Positions 9,770 through 18,236 of a stretch of DNA of 39,384 bases are shown here, one piece after another. Source of the DNA: Lachnospiraceae bacterium. GTDB taxonomy: Bacteria > Bacillota > Clostridia > Lachnospirales > Lachnospiraceae. How positions within the stretch are numbered: position 1 is the stretch's first letter; every line of letters starts with the position of its first letter. A program made the translations under genes and the position numbers. The DNA is taken from contig JAFSKT010000039.1 in assembly GCA_017448845.1 (NCBI GenBank), forward strand, positions 1 through 39,384, written 5' to 3'. Below the pieces are notes generated by a model. The model did not search any database. It was not told the origin of the DNA and worked only from the letters and a program-made list of their open reading frames with translations.

Positions 9770-10737
9770 GGATACAGCTCATACTCCTCATTGTCTTTTT
9801 CCCAGTCGGAATACAGGGGATCTCCCCTGTGATCCGTAAGGTCGTAGTTCTCTTTAAGGTAATTCTCCATAAAGGCCGTGGTCTTTTTGGAGCCCTCGAA
9901 GGACATGTGGTTACCGCCGTCCATAGTGTCCGTTTCCCAGTCTATCCCCATGTCGTCTATATGCATATTTAAGTCAACAAAATCCAAGCCATACTTATCC
10001 GCATATTCCTGCAGTGATTTATTCTTTGAATAATTCCAGTTCTGGGCATTGGGAGCAGCGGTTAAAAGTAAGGTTATCCCCTTTTCTTCACAGAACTCCC
10101 TTAATTCATCCAGATACTTCCTGCTGTCCCTGTTTATCCGCACATGGTCCCCTTCATTCATGTAGTCCGCGGGACCGGTGTAGGGCACCGCCATATCTGT
10201 CTGCACGAAGCCCCTTAAGGCGTGCTCTGTCCTCATATCCACGCTGTCCTCAAAGACAAATTCCGGCACATAGGCCTTGTAAAAAATATGGTAGTGGAAA
10301 ATCGGGAATATATCTTCTATGAGATTTGTGGGAAGGGCGTAATTATCCTTATGGGGATCGGAATCCGAAAAGATGGCGTCCGCTTCCAGCACCACCACCT
10401 TGGGGTTCTGGTTTTCAAAAGAAGCCTTTGTAAGCTCCAGGGCGTCACAGAGCCTCAGGGCACTCTCACTCATGCAATAGGAAGTGATCCCGGTCTCATG
10501 GAAGATCTGGAGGGGCGAAAAAGTCCTGTAAACCTCGCTGTTCCCGGCGAAGATCACATCAATGGTATCCGGCACCTCCTTACGGAAGGAATCCATTTTC
10601 TGCGTAACCTGGACGATATTATAAACCTCGCCGAATTCCGGCTTTACCAACGCTGAAGAGATCCCGAATATGATAAAGAGGATCAGTATAAACAACGACC
10701 CTTCAATTATTTTTTTACCTTTGCCACTTGTAATCAT
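9766..10737 (-). CDS. Membrane-anchored SGNH-type protein, DltD-like
   Basis: A 323-residue protein with one N-terminal membrane segment (about 12-30) and an extracellular SGNH-like domain. Block I is FAGNSEVYR with S67 as the likely nucleophile. Near the C-terminus MDGGNHMSFEG supplies the Asp/His pair. DltD-type partners of MBOATs take the acyl group outside the membrane or act on the acceptor. It is the first gene of the operon and overlaps the MBOAT gene by four bases. No good ribosome binding site precedes the ATG at 10737. A TGATATAAT promoter element ends only about ten bases upstream, so the message may be nearly leaderless. The exact family (DltD versus AlgX/AlgJ-like SGNH) is uncertain. 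Confidence 0.83.
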   Translation of the reverse strand: MITSGKGKKIIEGSLFILILFIIFGISSALVKPEFGEVYNIVQVTQKMDSFRKEVPDTIDVIFAGNSEVYRTFSPLQIFHETGITSYCMSESALRLCDALELTKASFENQNPKVVVLEADAIFSDSDPHKDNYALPTNLIEDIFPIFHYHIFYKAYVPEFVFEDSVDMRTEHALRGFVQTDMAVPYTGPADYMNEGDHVRINRDSRKYLDELREFCEEKGITLLLTAAPNAQNWNYSKNKSLQEYADKYGLDFVDLNMHIDDMGIDWETDTMDGGNHMSFEGSKKTTAFMENYLKENYDLTDHRGDPLYSDWEKDNEEYELYP

Positions 10738-10746
10738 AACCCGAAA

Positions 10747-10755
10747 ATTATATCA
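10747..10755 (-). promoter_or_regulatory. Extended -10 promoter of the dlt-like operon
   Basis: On the minus strand the sequence reads TGATATAAT, a perfect TATAAT (10747-10752) with the TGn extension. No strong -35 is seen at the right distance. The predicted transcript start is about 10740, only a few bases before the ATG at 10737. The gap to the divergent transporter gene is 62 bases and is AT-rich. Confidence 0.5.
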
Positions 10756-10799
10756 TAGCAGGGCGAAAAATACATCCTTATAATTAACAGGAGATTGAT

Positions 10800-11714
10800 T
10801 TGACTAAAAACAATTTTAAGGGAAGCCTCTTTTTATTCTTAGCCGCCCTGATATGGGGCTCGGCCTTTGTGTCCCAGAGCGCCGGCATGAAATATGTGGG
10901 TCCCTACACCTTTAATCTGACAAGGAGCTTCGTGGGTTTCCTTACACTGATACCCCTTACACTGTTATTCAGAAAGAGCTCAACCAAAGCAGAGCCCCTG
11001 ACACCCTCTGAAGAAAAGGCTCTTAACAGACGTTCCGCCTTTGCCGGCGTTATCTGCGGGCTTTTATTAAGTGCCGCCACTTCCTTCCAGCAGGTTGGCA
11101 TAAGCATGACCACTGCAGGAAAGGCCGGTTTTATCACCGCTCTTTATATCATAATAGTCCCGATCCTCGGTATAGTCTTTAAGCGCAAAGTCCCCCGTAT
11201 CATCTGGTTCTGCGCCGCCATAGCTCTCACCGGCTTTTACTTCTTAAGCGTCGGCTCCGACTTCACCCTGTCTAAGGGGGATCTTTTATGCCTTATCTGC
11301 GCTTTCTGCTTTTCCGTGCAGATCATGGCCATAGATCATTTCGTGAAACACGAGAAAAAAGTGGATCCGGTAATGATATCCATGATACAGTTCCTTACCG
11401 TTACCGTAGTATCCGTATTTCTCACCCTATTTTTAGAGAAACCCTCTCTATCCGGGATCCTTTCAGCGGCGTTCCCCATACTGTACTGCGGAATCATGTC
11501 CAGCGGCATCGCCTACACATTGCAGATCCTGGGCCAGAAAAACTGCAATCCCGCAGTAGCCCCCCTCATCATGAGCTTAGAATCAGTATTTGCAGCCTTC
11601 TTCGGCTGGATGATCCTCGGGGAATCCATGAGCCTCAGGGAGATCTTCGGCTGCGCCCTGGTCCTCTCCGCCGTGATCCTCTCCCAGCTCCCCACAACTA
11701 AAACTCCCCATTGA
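10800..11714 (+). CDS. DMT-superfamily (EamA) transporter
   Basis: A 304-residue membrane protein made of two EamA halves with about ten hydrophobic helices. Family signatures include the N-terminal LAALIWGSAFVSQ and the FLEKPSL/GEI-like second half with SLESVFAAFFGWMILGE. The family exports or imports small metabolites such as amino acids, nucleosides or sugars; the substrate cannot be assigned. The start is a TTG at 10800 preceded by AGGAG at a suitable spacing. It is divergent from the dlt-like operon and alone in its transcription unit, and it is followed by a 300-base gap containing a long palindrome. Length and composition are normal for the family. Confidence 0.9.
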   Translation: MTKNNFKGSLFLFLAALIWGSAFVSQSAGMKYVGPYTFNLTRSFVGFLTLIPLTLLFRKSSTKAEPLTPSEEKALNRRSAFAGVICGLLLSAATSFQQVGISMTTAGKAGFITALYIIIVPILGIVFKRKVPRIIWFCAAIALTGFYFLSVGSDFTLSKGDLLCLICAFCFSVQIMAIDHFVKHEKKVDPVMISMIQFLTVTVVSVFLTLFLEKPSLSGILSAAFPILYCGIMSSGIAYTLQILGQKNCNPAVAPLIMSLESVFAAFFGWMILGESMSLREIFGCALVLSAVILSQLPTTKTPH

Positions 11715-11766
11715 CCGCAGATTTCCTGTTGTTTTAGTCACTGCTTTTTATTATAATTAAGAAACG

Positions 11767-11997
11767 CTTAGTATGGTTGACGATACCAGGGGAGGATGGC
11801 GCTGCATATCTGTCGCATAACCCCTTTTTGGAACCGCAGACGAGATATGCCGCCTACTGCGGATTGGCACGCGGGATAAGAACAAATCCTACGTGAATGT
11901 CCCGCGTGCCTAGCCGCAGTTGGCGGAGAGCTCGGCGTAGCGCGTTCCTTGGGGTTTGCGACGGATATGCAGTGACATCCTCCCCGTCAAACTATCA
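11767..11997 (+). repeat. Long imperfect inverted repeat forming a 230-base hairpin
   Basis: The gap between the transporter (ends 11714) and the sensor kinase (starts 12018) is almost entirely one palindrome. The left arm from about 11767 pairs with the right arm ending about 11997. The innermost stem is 11 perfect base pairs (11866-11876 with 11900-11910) around a 23-base loop. The outer part pairs GGAGGAT (11791-11797) with ATCCTCC (11977-11983) and continues inwards with only single mismatches. Several differences between the arms give G-U pairs on the plus-strand transcript, such as at 11801/11973 and 11811/11963. The structure is therefore kept better as plus-strand RNA than as DNA or as a minus transcript. 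It could be a structured RNA, a large attenuator or a MITE-like insertion. No coding sequence is evident in it. Confidence 0.75.
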
Positions 11998-12017
11998 ACA
12001 CATGAAAGGCAGAAACC

Positions 12018-13319
12018 ATGCCGGATTGGATGGATATAGTAAATATCATCGTGGTTGTGAGCGGCCTGACCCTGGTGCTGTCGGGTCTCTTCTTTGCGTT
12101 CACACTGCCCTTCTTAAAGAATCCGGACCGTGGCTACCTGATAACCGTATTTACACTGCTGACGTTCTATTGCCTATCGGATCTCACTTCCCAGCTATCT
12201 CTGGTCTATTTCCCGGAGGGGCATATGATGATATCAAAGATCGCGGTGTTTTCCGAGTCCCTGTTTTCCTCTATGTGCCTTCCGGTACTTACCATGTTCA
12301 TCCTGACCGGAGCCGGAAAGAAAATTAAGGGAAATCTGTTTTTCATAAGCTCCGTCACCACATGGAGCATATATTTTATGCTGCTCTGCTATACACAGTT
12401 TACCCAGAGCATCTACTATTTCACTGAGGATAATATCTATCACCGGGGACCGTATTATCCAATACTACTTACACCTCCGGTCATACTGATGATCATAAAT
12501 ATGTTATGTCTGGCAAGCTGTAAGAATGATCTGTCGAAAAGGCAGTTTTTTGCTTTCCTTATCTACCTGATGCTGCCCTTATTCTGCATGGCTATCCAGA
12601 TGGTGTGGTACGGGATATTGATGGTGGTGCTGGGAACCAGCCTGGCCGCCGCCTTTATGCTGTATTTTATACTGTGGGAGCAGATGCATCTCTATCTGAA
12701 GCAGAGGGAAGAGATAGCCGGGCAGAAGATCAGCATTATGATGCTGGAAATGCGTCCCCACTTTATCTACAATACCCTTACCAGTATTTACTATCTCTGC
12801 GAACAGGACAGTAAAAAAGCCCAGCAGGTAACTCTGGACTTTTCCACATATTTAAGGAAAAACTTTACCGCCATCAGTAAGAAGGATACCATTCCCTTCG
12901 CTGAAGAGCTGGAACACACAAAGGCTTATCTGTCGGTGGAGATGGCCAGATTTGAAGGAAGGCTCTTTGTGGAGTACGATTTCCGGAAGACACCCCTCTT
13001 CCGTATTCCTCCTCTTACACTTCAGCCCATAGTAGAAAATTCGGTAAAGCATCACAGCCTTGATCCGGATATGGAGCCCCTGCGTATCTCCATCCGGGTA
13101 AGTGAATCCGCGGAGGGAAACACCATAACAGTTGAAGATAACGGCCCCGGCTTTGAGGCGGCCGATAATAACGAGCCCCACATAGCATTAAAGAATATAA
13201 GGGAACGCTTAAAACTCATGTGTAACGGAACTCTTTCCATCAGCCCCCGGGAAGGCGGCGGAACAAGAGTCCATATCTTCATCCCTTTCTCAGGAAAGCT
13301 TCTTATGAAGGAATCCTGA
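12018..13319 (+). CDS. LytS/YesM-type sensor histidine kinase with foreign C-terminal tail
   Basis: A 433-residue membrane kinase. Residues 1-220 hold about six or seven hydrophobic helices with no periplasmic domain of note. A His_kinase (PF06580-type) phosphoacceptor follows, with H248 in MRPHFIYNTL, then an HATPase domain with PLTLQPIVENSVKH and VEDNGPGF. Such kinases usually pair with LytTR or AraC-type regulators, but none is adjacent. The nearest candidate partner is the HTH-receiver protein at 29266. GAAAGG precedes the ATG by about nine bases. The last nine residues, S425 to S433, and the stop codon come from DNA identical to the antisense of the 3' end of the response regulator at 18567, so the native C-terminus has been replaced or extended. 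Function is probably retained, because the ATPase domain is complete before this tail. Confidence 0.9.
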   Translation: MPDWMDIVNIIVVVSGLTLVLSGLFFAFTLPFLKNPDRGYLITVFTLLTFYCLSDLTSQLSLVYFPEGHMMISKIAVFSESLFSSMCLPVLTMFILTGAGKKIKGNLFFISSVTTWSIYFMLLCYTQFTQSIYYFTEDNIYHRGPYYPILLTPPVILMIINMLCLASCKNDLSKRQFFAFLIYLMLPLFCMAIQMVWYGILMVVLGTSLAAAFMLYFILWEQMHLYLKQREEIAGQKISIMMLEMRPHFIYNTLTSIYYLCEQDSKKAQQVTLDFSTYLRKNFTAISKKDTIPFAEELEHTKAYLSVEMARFEGRLFVEYDFRKTPLFRIPPLTLQPIVENSVKHHSLDPDMEPLRISIRVSESAEGNTITVEDNGPGFEAADNNEPHIALKNIRERLKLMCNGTLSISPREGGGTRVHIFIPFSGKLLMKES

Positions 13320-13344
13320 CTGGTCACCTCCGCGAGTGGTCTTC
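13290..13344 (-). pseudogene. Relic of the 3' end of a response regulator gene
   Basis: These 55 bases match 18567-18621, the last 18 codons of the dual-receiver regulator, at 48 positions. The first 27 bases, from the stop codon inwards, are identical. In antisense it would encode a receiver C-terminus ending GFLHKKLS. The match begins exactly at the regulator stop codon and fades at the fbp end. It overlaps the final ten codons of the sensor kinase on the other strand. No further part of the regulator remains here. Confidence 0.7.
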
Positions 13345-13345
13345 C

Positions 13346-15304
13346 CTACCTGCTTTCCTTGATGACTCCGGAATGGTAGGCGGAAAGAAGCTGCTTCAGG
13401 TCCTCTATCTCGGCGGTAAGGCTCCTTCCGATGTCGGTATCCTTCACCCTTATCCTTTTCTTCATCCTTTCCACTTCCTGTATCTTTGGGGTGTTCTCTC
13501 CTCCGGGCACGTAGGGCTTGTGCTCCGCAAGTGCCAGATGGTGTGAATTAAAGATAAGGGTGTAGCCCGCTATCCCGGTGGTTCCGTGGTAGGCCTTTGA
13601 AAGGCCCCCGTCAATGATAAAGAGCTTTCCGTTTGCCTTTACCGGAGTTTCTCCACTGCTTACCCGCACCGGCACATGGCCGTTAATGATGTGCGAACCC
13701 TCGGTGGGAAGTCCGAAGTCCTTAAGGATCCTGTCAACGCACTCTTCCTTCTTTGAAAACTCATAATAGGGATTAAAGGTCTCTTTCCCCGGGTTTTCCT
13801 CCCTTCCCTTTACATCCACAAAGACATGCTCAAAGGTAGCGATCTTGTCCTTGCCGAAAAGAGGGGACAGTGGTCCTCCCCAGAGATACCACATCAGATC
13901 CGTATCATCCGCCTTTCTCTCCGGATTTTCCCTTTCATCCGTAAAGAACGCGCTCCTTATCCTTTCATTCAGATAGTCAAGGAGTGCCTTTCCGGAAAAG
14001 CTCCCATCCTTCATGTCAAGTCTCTGAAAATCCCCGTTATCAGTCATGGGGATGCAGCCATGGTAAAGAAGGTTTCCGTTGCAGATCTTATACATGCTGC
14101 CGTTGGAATAAAGGAAGCTGATATGCTTATTTAAGAGGACGGAGTGGCTGAAGCTGGCTTTCAGCGTGTCCATCAGCCTTTCCTCCTCGGGAGTGAGTCT
14201 GTAGGGATCCTTGGGATCCACTGTTTCAAAGAGCCTGTCCTGAAGCTCCCACTCCCGGCCGTCGATCATCACCGTGCCCTTTTCATGATCGATCTTATCA
14301 AGTAGCAGCCTGTTATCCAGACCGTATTCAGGGTGTCTCTTTATTATCTGTCCCTCCAGCTTCAGCTGGATAATGGTGATCGCCTTACACATCCTGGCGG
14401 CAAGGGAAGGATCCACCGAGTCAAATTCATTTTCGTCCAGCAGATGGGGCTTAAACCTTTCACAGGGATCGTCTCCGTATGTGGAAGCCGCGAACATGCT
14501 TAAGGGTCTTAGGTTTATGCCGTAGCCGTCCTCTAAAACATCAAAGGAATTGTAGCTGGTAGCTATGCGAAGGACATTTGCGATACAGGCCGTATTTCCG
14601 CAGACAGCTCCCATCCAGCTTATATCGTGATTTCCCCACTGGATATCCACGTCGTGGAAATTCATCAGTTCCTCCATGACAAGATCGGCCCTGGGGCCTC
14701 TGTCAAAAATATCCCCGATGATATGAAGGCTGTCGATGGTGAGATTCTGTATGAGTCTGCAGAGCCCGGTGATAAACTCCTCTCCCGCTCCGATCTCCAC
14801 TATGGCGTTTAAGATCTCCTGATAATACAGCTTTTTGTCAAAGTCATTGGGATCCAGATGGAGAAGCTCATCTATGGCGTAGCCGTAATCTGCTGGCATC
14901 TTTTTCCTGACCTTGGATCTGGTGTACTTGGAACTAACTACCCTGCATATTTCCGTGAGCCTGTTGATGGTGACCCTCACCCACTCATCCGTAAGCTTAT
15001 CCTTAAGCTTCATTTCCGTAAGGATATCCTTTGGATAGTAAATGAGATTCGCAAGAGAAAGCTGATCCTCCTCGGTCATGAGATTTCCGAAGGTCTCTTC
15101 TATCTTTGCCCTTATGATACCAGAGGAGCTGCGGAGAAGGCGGCCAAAGCTCTCATACTCCCCGTGAAGATCCGAAAAGAAGTACTCCGTCCCCTTTGGG
15201 AGGCCGCAGATCGCCTCCAGATTGATTATCTCGGCCCCTGCCGCTCTGGCTGTGGGAAATTTTTTGGAAAGCAGTTTCAGGTAATCAACGGATCTCTTTA
15301 TCAT
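13346..15304 (-). CDS. fbp: Fructose-1,6-bisphosphatase, class III
   Basis: This gluconeogenic enzyme hydrolyses fructose 1,6-bisphosphate to fructose 6-phosphate. It is the Firmicutes class III type (calcineurin-like metallophosphatase fold, about 650-670 residues), unrelated to the E. coli enzyme. Metal-binding motifs are FFSDLHGEY, GDIFDRGPRAD, WGNHDISWMGA and NGHVPV. I place the start at 15304 (MIKRSVDYL), giving 652 residues, because AAGGAG sits eight bases before it. The open frame continues upstream for 41 codons with no family similarity. The gene is convergent with the sensor kinase, with 26 bases between stop codons. It appears to be a single-gene unit, downstream of the secreted-protein gene by about 120 bases. 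Confidence 0.95.
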   Translation of the reverse strand: MIKRSVDYLKLLSKKFPTARAAGAEIINLEAICGLPKGTEYFFSDLHGEYESFGRLLRSSSGIIRAKIEETFGNLMTEEDQLSLANLIYYPKDILTEMKLKDKLTDEWVRVTINRLTEICRVVSSKYTRSKVRKKMPADYGYAIDELLHLDPNDFDKKLYYQEILNAIVEIGAGEEFITGLCRLIQNLTIDSLHIIGDIFDRGPRADLVMEELMNFHDVDIQWGNHDISWMGAVCGNTACIANVLRIATSYNSFDVLEDGYGINLRPLSMFAASTYGDDPCERFKPHLLDENEFDSVDPSLAARMCKAITIIQLKLEGQIIKRHPEYGLDNRLLLDKIDHEKGTVMIDGREWELQDRLFETVDPKDPYRLTPEEERLMDTLKASFSHSVLLNKHISFLYSNGSMYKICNGNLLYHGCIPMTDNGDFQRLDMKDGSFSGKALLDYLNERIRSAFFTDERENPERKADDTDLMWYLWGGPLSPLFGKDKIATFEHVFVDVKGREENPGKETFNPYYEFSKKEECVDRILKDFGLPTEGSHIINGHVPVRVSSGETPVKANGKLFIIDGGLSKAYHGTTGIAGYTLIFNSHHLALAEHKPYVPGGENTPKIQEVERMKKRIRVKDTDIGRSLTAEIEDLKQLLSAYHSGVIKESR

Positions 15305-15423
15305 CAGTTTTCTCCTTTTGTTTCTTTTGAGAGCCACGCCATTAAAGTTCACTTCCTCAATTGATACGACGGGACTATGCCATATCGGGATCAAACACGA
15401 TATCCGCCCGGCTCTCCGGAGCC

Positions 15424-18126
15424 TCAACGGAATTCCATGGTCCCCGTGAGATTCTTATCCTTCCCTTTTATGACTGTATTTCCTCCTGAGGTTTTGAGCA
15501 GGAACTCCCTCTTTGTGATCTTTATCTCATTGCCGGAAAGCGTGACATTTAATACCTTTCTCAATCTGGTCTTTACAGTAAGTGACTCGATATAATGCCT
15601 TTCCTCCGTGACAAGAACTATGGTGTCGGCACTTCCATCCCTTCTGGAGAATACCTTCTTTCGCCCTGCACTTTTTTCAGTGTCATAGGCAAATTCCGAC
15701 AGATTCAGGGGATCGATGGAGAAATACCTTCTGTTTTTCCTGTCCTTAAGGACTTTATTTATCTTTTTCAGTTCCCTTTTAAGCATTATCCTGTCTTTGC
15801 TGTCCAAGGCATTGTATGAGGCAGAGGCCGTGTCCTCTTTAAGATTTACCGTAAAATACGCCTTTTTTTCAGAGACTTTCATGTTCTTCCCGTAGGAGAA
15901 ATCCGCTTTTACATATCCGGGTATGCCCTTCACACCTATATTCAGATCTGCGCACTTTGTCTTTTTCTGTTTTCCCGACAGCTCCGCATCTTTGAAAACA
16001 TGCGCCAGACCGTTAAAGGAAACCCGGTTTAAGGGGCCGTAGATCCTTATATCAACAGGCAGTCCCATCAGGGTGAGCCCGTTAAGATCAGCTTTTTGAT
16101 ACTCTATCGGATCCACCGGTACGGGAACAGGAGCGGGGGCCGGCTCAGGTTCAGGGTCAGGGTCGGGTTTGGGTGTGATCTCCTCTTCCCAATGGGCATA
16201 AACCGTCTTATCCGAATCAAATACCGTTTCGGAGGTAACCTGTTCCCCGTCTGAAGCTAAAGTCCACCAGCCCTTAAAGATATATCCGTTCCGTGAGGGT
16301 GTGGGAAGAGAATTTAATTTCCCGTCTGTCCCCGTGACCTTTGATCCCGGGGTAACCCTTCCGCCGAGCGGATCAAAGGTGATGGTATAGGTCTCGGGCT
16401 CCTGAGGGGTGTCGTCCACCTCGTATTCATAGGTATATTCGGTGGTAGTTTCGGGAGAATAGACCCTTTCATCCATGGGGTAGCCCTCATACTTCCAGGC
16501 TCCCGCCTTAAATCCTTGATCTGGCTTTCCGCCAACACCGGGGATATCGTCAGAAGTCAGGACAAGCGCCGTGTCAGCATTTTCTTCTTTTCTCAGATAG
16601 ACGGTCTTTGCTTCCTTTGTACCGTCATTAAAGGAACCGTTCTTCACCTTGAAGATCACGGTTGCATACTCCGCTCTCGCAGGCTGAAAGGAGTATATAT
16701 AGGTTTTATCGGAAAGAATTGGAGTCGTGGTATCAGGATTCCTGTTCCATTGTCCCCGTCCCGGCAAATAAATCAGGTTCGGGTTGCTGTCATCCTGAGC
16801 GGGTTTATTTCCGACTGCAGGGATATCGCCGTCACTCAGGGTCACAGTTTCCGTGGTCAGCCCTTTAAGAAGCACCTTCTTGTCCTCATTGGTACCGTCG
16901 TTCCAGAAACCATGATTCACCTTAAAGGTTATCAAATATGAGGGTCTGAGGATCCTGCCATTTATCCGGGACAGACCTTCGTCATTGAGACTTCCGTTTA
17001 CATTATCCAGGGAACTTACATATTTTCCTGTGTCTGTTATGAATGATTGTGAATCATTTATCCTTGTTTTTTTGTCATATGATGATGCGTAGATCTGTGT
17101 GTTTTCATCCTCCCAGGCCAACAGGATATTCGAGCCGCCTGCGGAATCCTTGCCTCCGCCGATACCGAATGCGCTGCTTCCTCCGTTTGCCGAAACATTT
17201 CCGGCCTTTATATTGACCGTTCCGGCGTTATGATCCTTTCCGCCTCCGATACCCGCACCTCCGATACCGCCGGTGGCTTCGATGTCTCCATTGTGTATAT
17301 GTATCTCTCTGCCGGAATTGCCGTTTCCGCCGCCGATACCGGCTGCTCCTTCACCTCCGTAAGCTCTGACGGTTCCCCTGTTTATGGTGATATTTCCACT
17401 GTCACCCCCGTAGCCTCCGCCTATTCCGGCTCCATTGGCTCCTCCGCGGGCTTCCACATAAAGGTCGCTGTCGCCGCCATCCTTTCCTATTGTGATCTTT
17501 CCACCCTGTTTATTGATCTTACTCCTCTTATCTCCGCTGCCTATTCCCGCTGTGTTTTCTCCTCCCACAGCTGTTATCCTTCCCCCGTTTATCCTTATCT
17601 CACTGCCGTTTTGGTCTTCTTCGCAAAAAATACCGGCTCCTCCGTTTTCATATCCCCGGGCTTCAATAATCCCCCCGTTTATGATAAGTCCTCCGTTCAC
17701 CTCTATACCGTTAAGATACTGACTGTCTCCTGTGGCAACGATCCTGCCGCAGTTATCTCCGCTGCCATATAAGGAGTAGATGGTAAGAGTCGACCCCGCC
17801 GCTATCCGTATCCCCTTGTTGACGCTTAAGGTGACATTGTTCGCGATGATCAGCTCCACGTTACCGTTACTGACGGTCAGGCGACTGTCTGTCTCAAGAT
17901 TATTTTCCAGAAGAAATGTCCGTATGTTCCCAACGTTTCCTGTAAGCGTTTCCAGTTCTTCTTCATTTCCTATCAAAGTAACGCCGGTCTTAACCACCTC
18001 TGACCCATATTCACCGGTCACGTGATATTCTTCATCGCCATACACCGTAACCGGAGCTGCGTATATTAAGAGCAGAGCAAGCACTGTCCAAACCGCTGTC
18101 AGTTTCTTTATCCTATTCTTCACCAT
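15424..18126 (-). CDS. Large secreted Gly-rich beta-solenoid protein with InlB B-type repeat
   Basis: About 900 residues with a signal peptide (positive MVKNRIKK, hydrophobic run, then VTVYG). The N-terminal third is a Gly-rich repeat region in which AGIGGG or GGAGIGGG recurs about every 25-30 residues, separated by beta-strand segments of the type ITINRGTVRAYGG; it should form a right-handed beta-solenoid. Two copies of an FKVxxGxxNDGT module of about 80 residues follow, then an InlB B-repeat (FDPLGGRVTP to YAHW), then a Pro/Asp/Glu-rich linker and a C-terminal domain I do not recognise. No LPXTG motif or membrane anchor is seen. It is probably an adhesin or surface-binding protein. The start may be the ATG at 18126 or the GTG at 18123; GAGGAGG lies three bases before the first and six before the second. 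Confidence 0.85.
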   Translation of the reverse strand: MVKNRIKKLTAVWTVLALLLIYAAPVTVYGDEEYHVTGEYGSEVVKTGVTLIGNEEELETLTGNVGNIRTFLLENNLETDSRLTVSNGNVELIIANNVTLSVNKGIRIAAGSTLTIYSLYGSGDNCGRIVATGDSQYLNGIEVNGGLIINGGIIEARGYENGGAGIFCEEDQNGSEIRINGGRITAVGGENTAGIGSGDKRSKINKQGGKITIGKDGGDSDLYVEARGGANGAGIGGGYGGDSGNITINRGTVRAYGGEGAAGIGGGNGNSGREIHIHNGDIEATGGIGGAGIGGGKDHNAGTVNIKAGNVSANGGSSAFGIGGGKDSAGGSNILLAWEDENTQIYASSYDKKTRINDSQSFITDTGKYVSSLDNVNGSLNDEGLSRINGRILRPSYLITFKVNHGFWNDGTNEDKKVLLKGLTTETVTLSDGDIPAVGNKPAQDDSNPNLIYLPGRGQWNRNPDTTTPILSDKTYIYSFQPARAEYATVIFKVKNGSFNDGTKEAKTVYLRKEENADTALVLTSDDIPGVGGKPDQGFKAGAWKYEGYPMDERVYSPETTTEYTYEYEVDDTPQEPETYTITFDPLGGRVTPGSKVTGTDGKLNSLPTPSRNGYIFKGWWTLASDGEQVTSETVFDSDKTVYAHWEEEITPKPDPDPEPEPAPAPVPVPVDPIEYQKADLNGLTLMGLPVDIRIYGPLNRVSFNGLAHVFKDAELSGKQKKTKCADLNIGVKGIPGYVKADFSYGKNMKVSEKKAYFTVNLKEDTASASYNALDSKDRIMLKRELKKINKVLKDRKNRRYFSIDPLNLSEFAYDTEKSAGRKKVFSRRDGSADTIVLVTEERHYIESLTVKTRLRKVLNVTLSGNEIKITKREFLLKTSGGNTVIKGKDKNLTGTMEFR

Positions 18127-18191
18127 CTGCCTCCTCACACGCACTTCAGGATGCATATCCAAAGACTATCTTATCCGTTTTTAAGGATTCA

Positions 18192-18225
18192 AAGGAGTCG
18201 CAGGGACGGATTTTTATGACTCCTT
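18192..18225 (-). other. Leader stem-loop upstream of the secreted-protein gene
   Basis: Eight-base arms (AAGGAGTC and GACTCCTT) are separated by 18 bases, inside the predicted 5' leader. No T-run follows on the minus strand, so it is not a plain terminator. Its role is unknown. Confidence 0.35.
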
Positions 18226-18236
18226 CCTCCATTCTT

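Noticed and set aside
6392-10737. Ordinary dltABCD operon
   Set aside because: Gene content is similar, but the order differs, a PLP decarboxylase is built in, and the adenylating enzyme lacks the DltA pocket Cys and Asp positions.
10756-10784. TATAAT at 10779-10784 as the promoter of the DMT transporter
   Set aside because: The hexamer is perfect, but the predicted start would fall inside the ribosome binding site and no -35 is visible, so I did not list it.
13320-13345. Intrinsic terminator between the convergent kinase and fbp genes
   Set aside because: The 26 bases show no stable stem with T-tract; the sequence is explained as a response-regulator relic.
15304-15427. Upstream extension of fructose-1,6-bisphosphatase to 15427
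   Set aside because: The extra 41 residues show no family similarity, and AAGGAG precedes the ATG at 15304 at ideal spacing.
17230-17772. A 180-codon plus-strand frame opposite the Gly-rich solenoid
   Set aside because: It is the antisense of the repetitive GGxG codons; composition is Ser/Pro/Thr-rich as expected for a shadow, and there is no convincing ribosome binding site.
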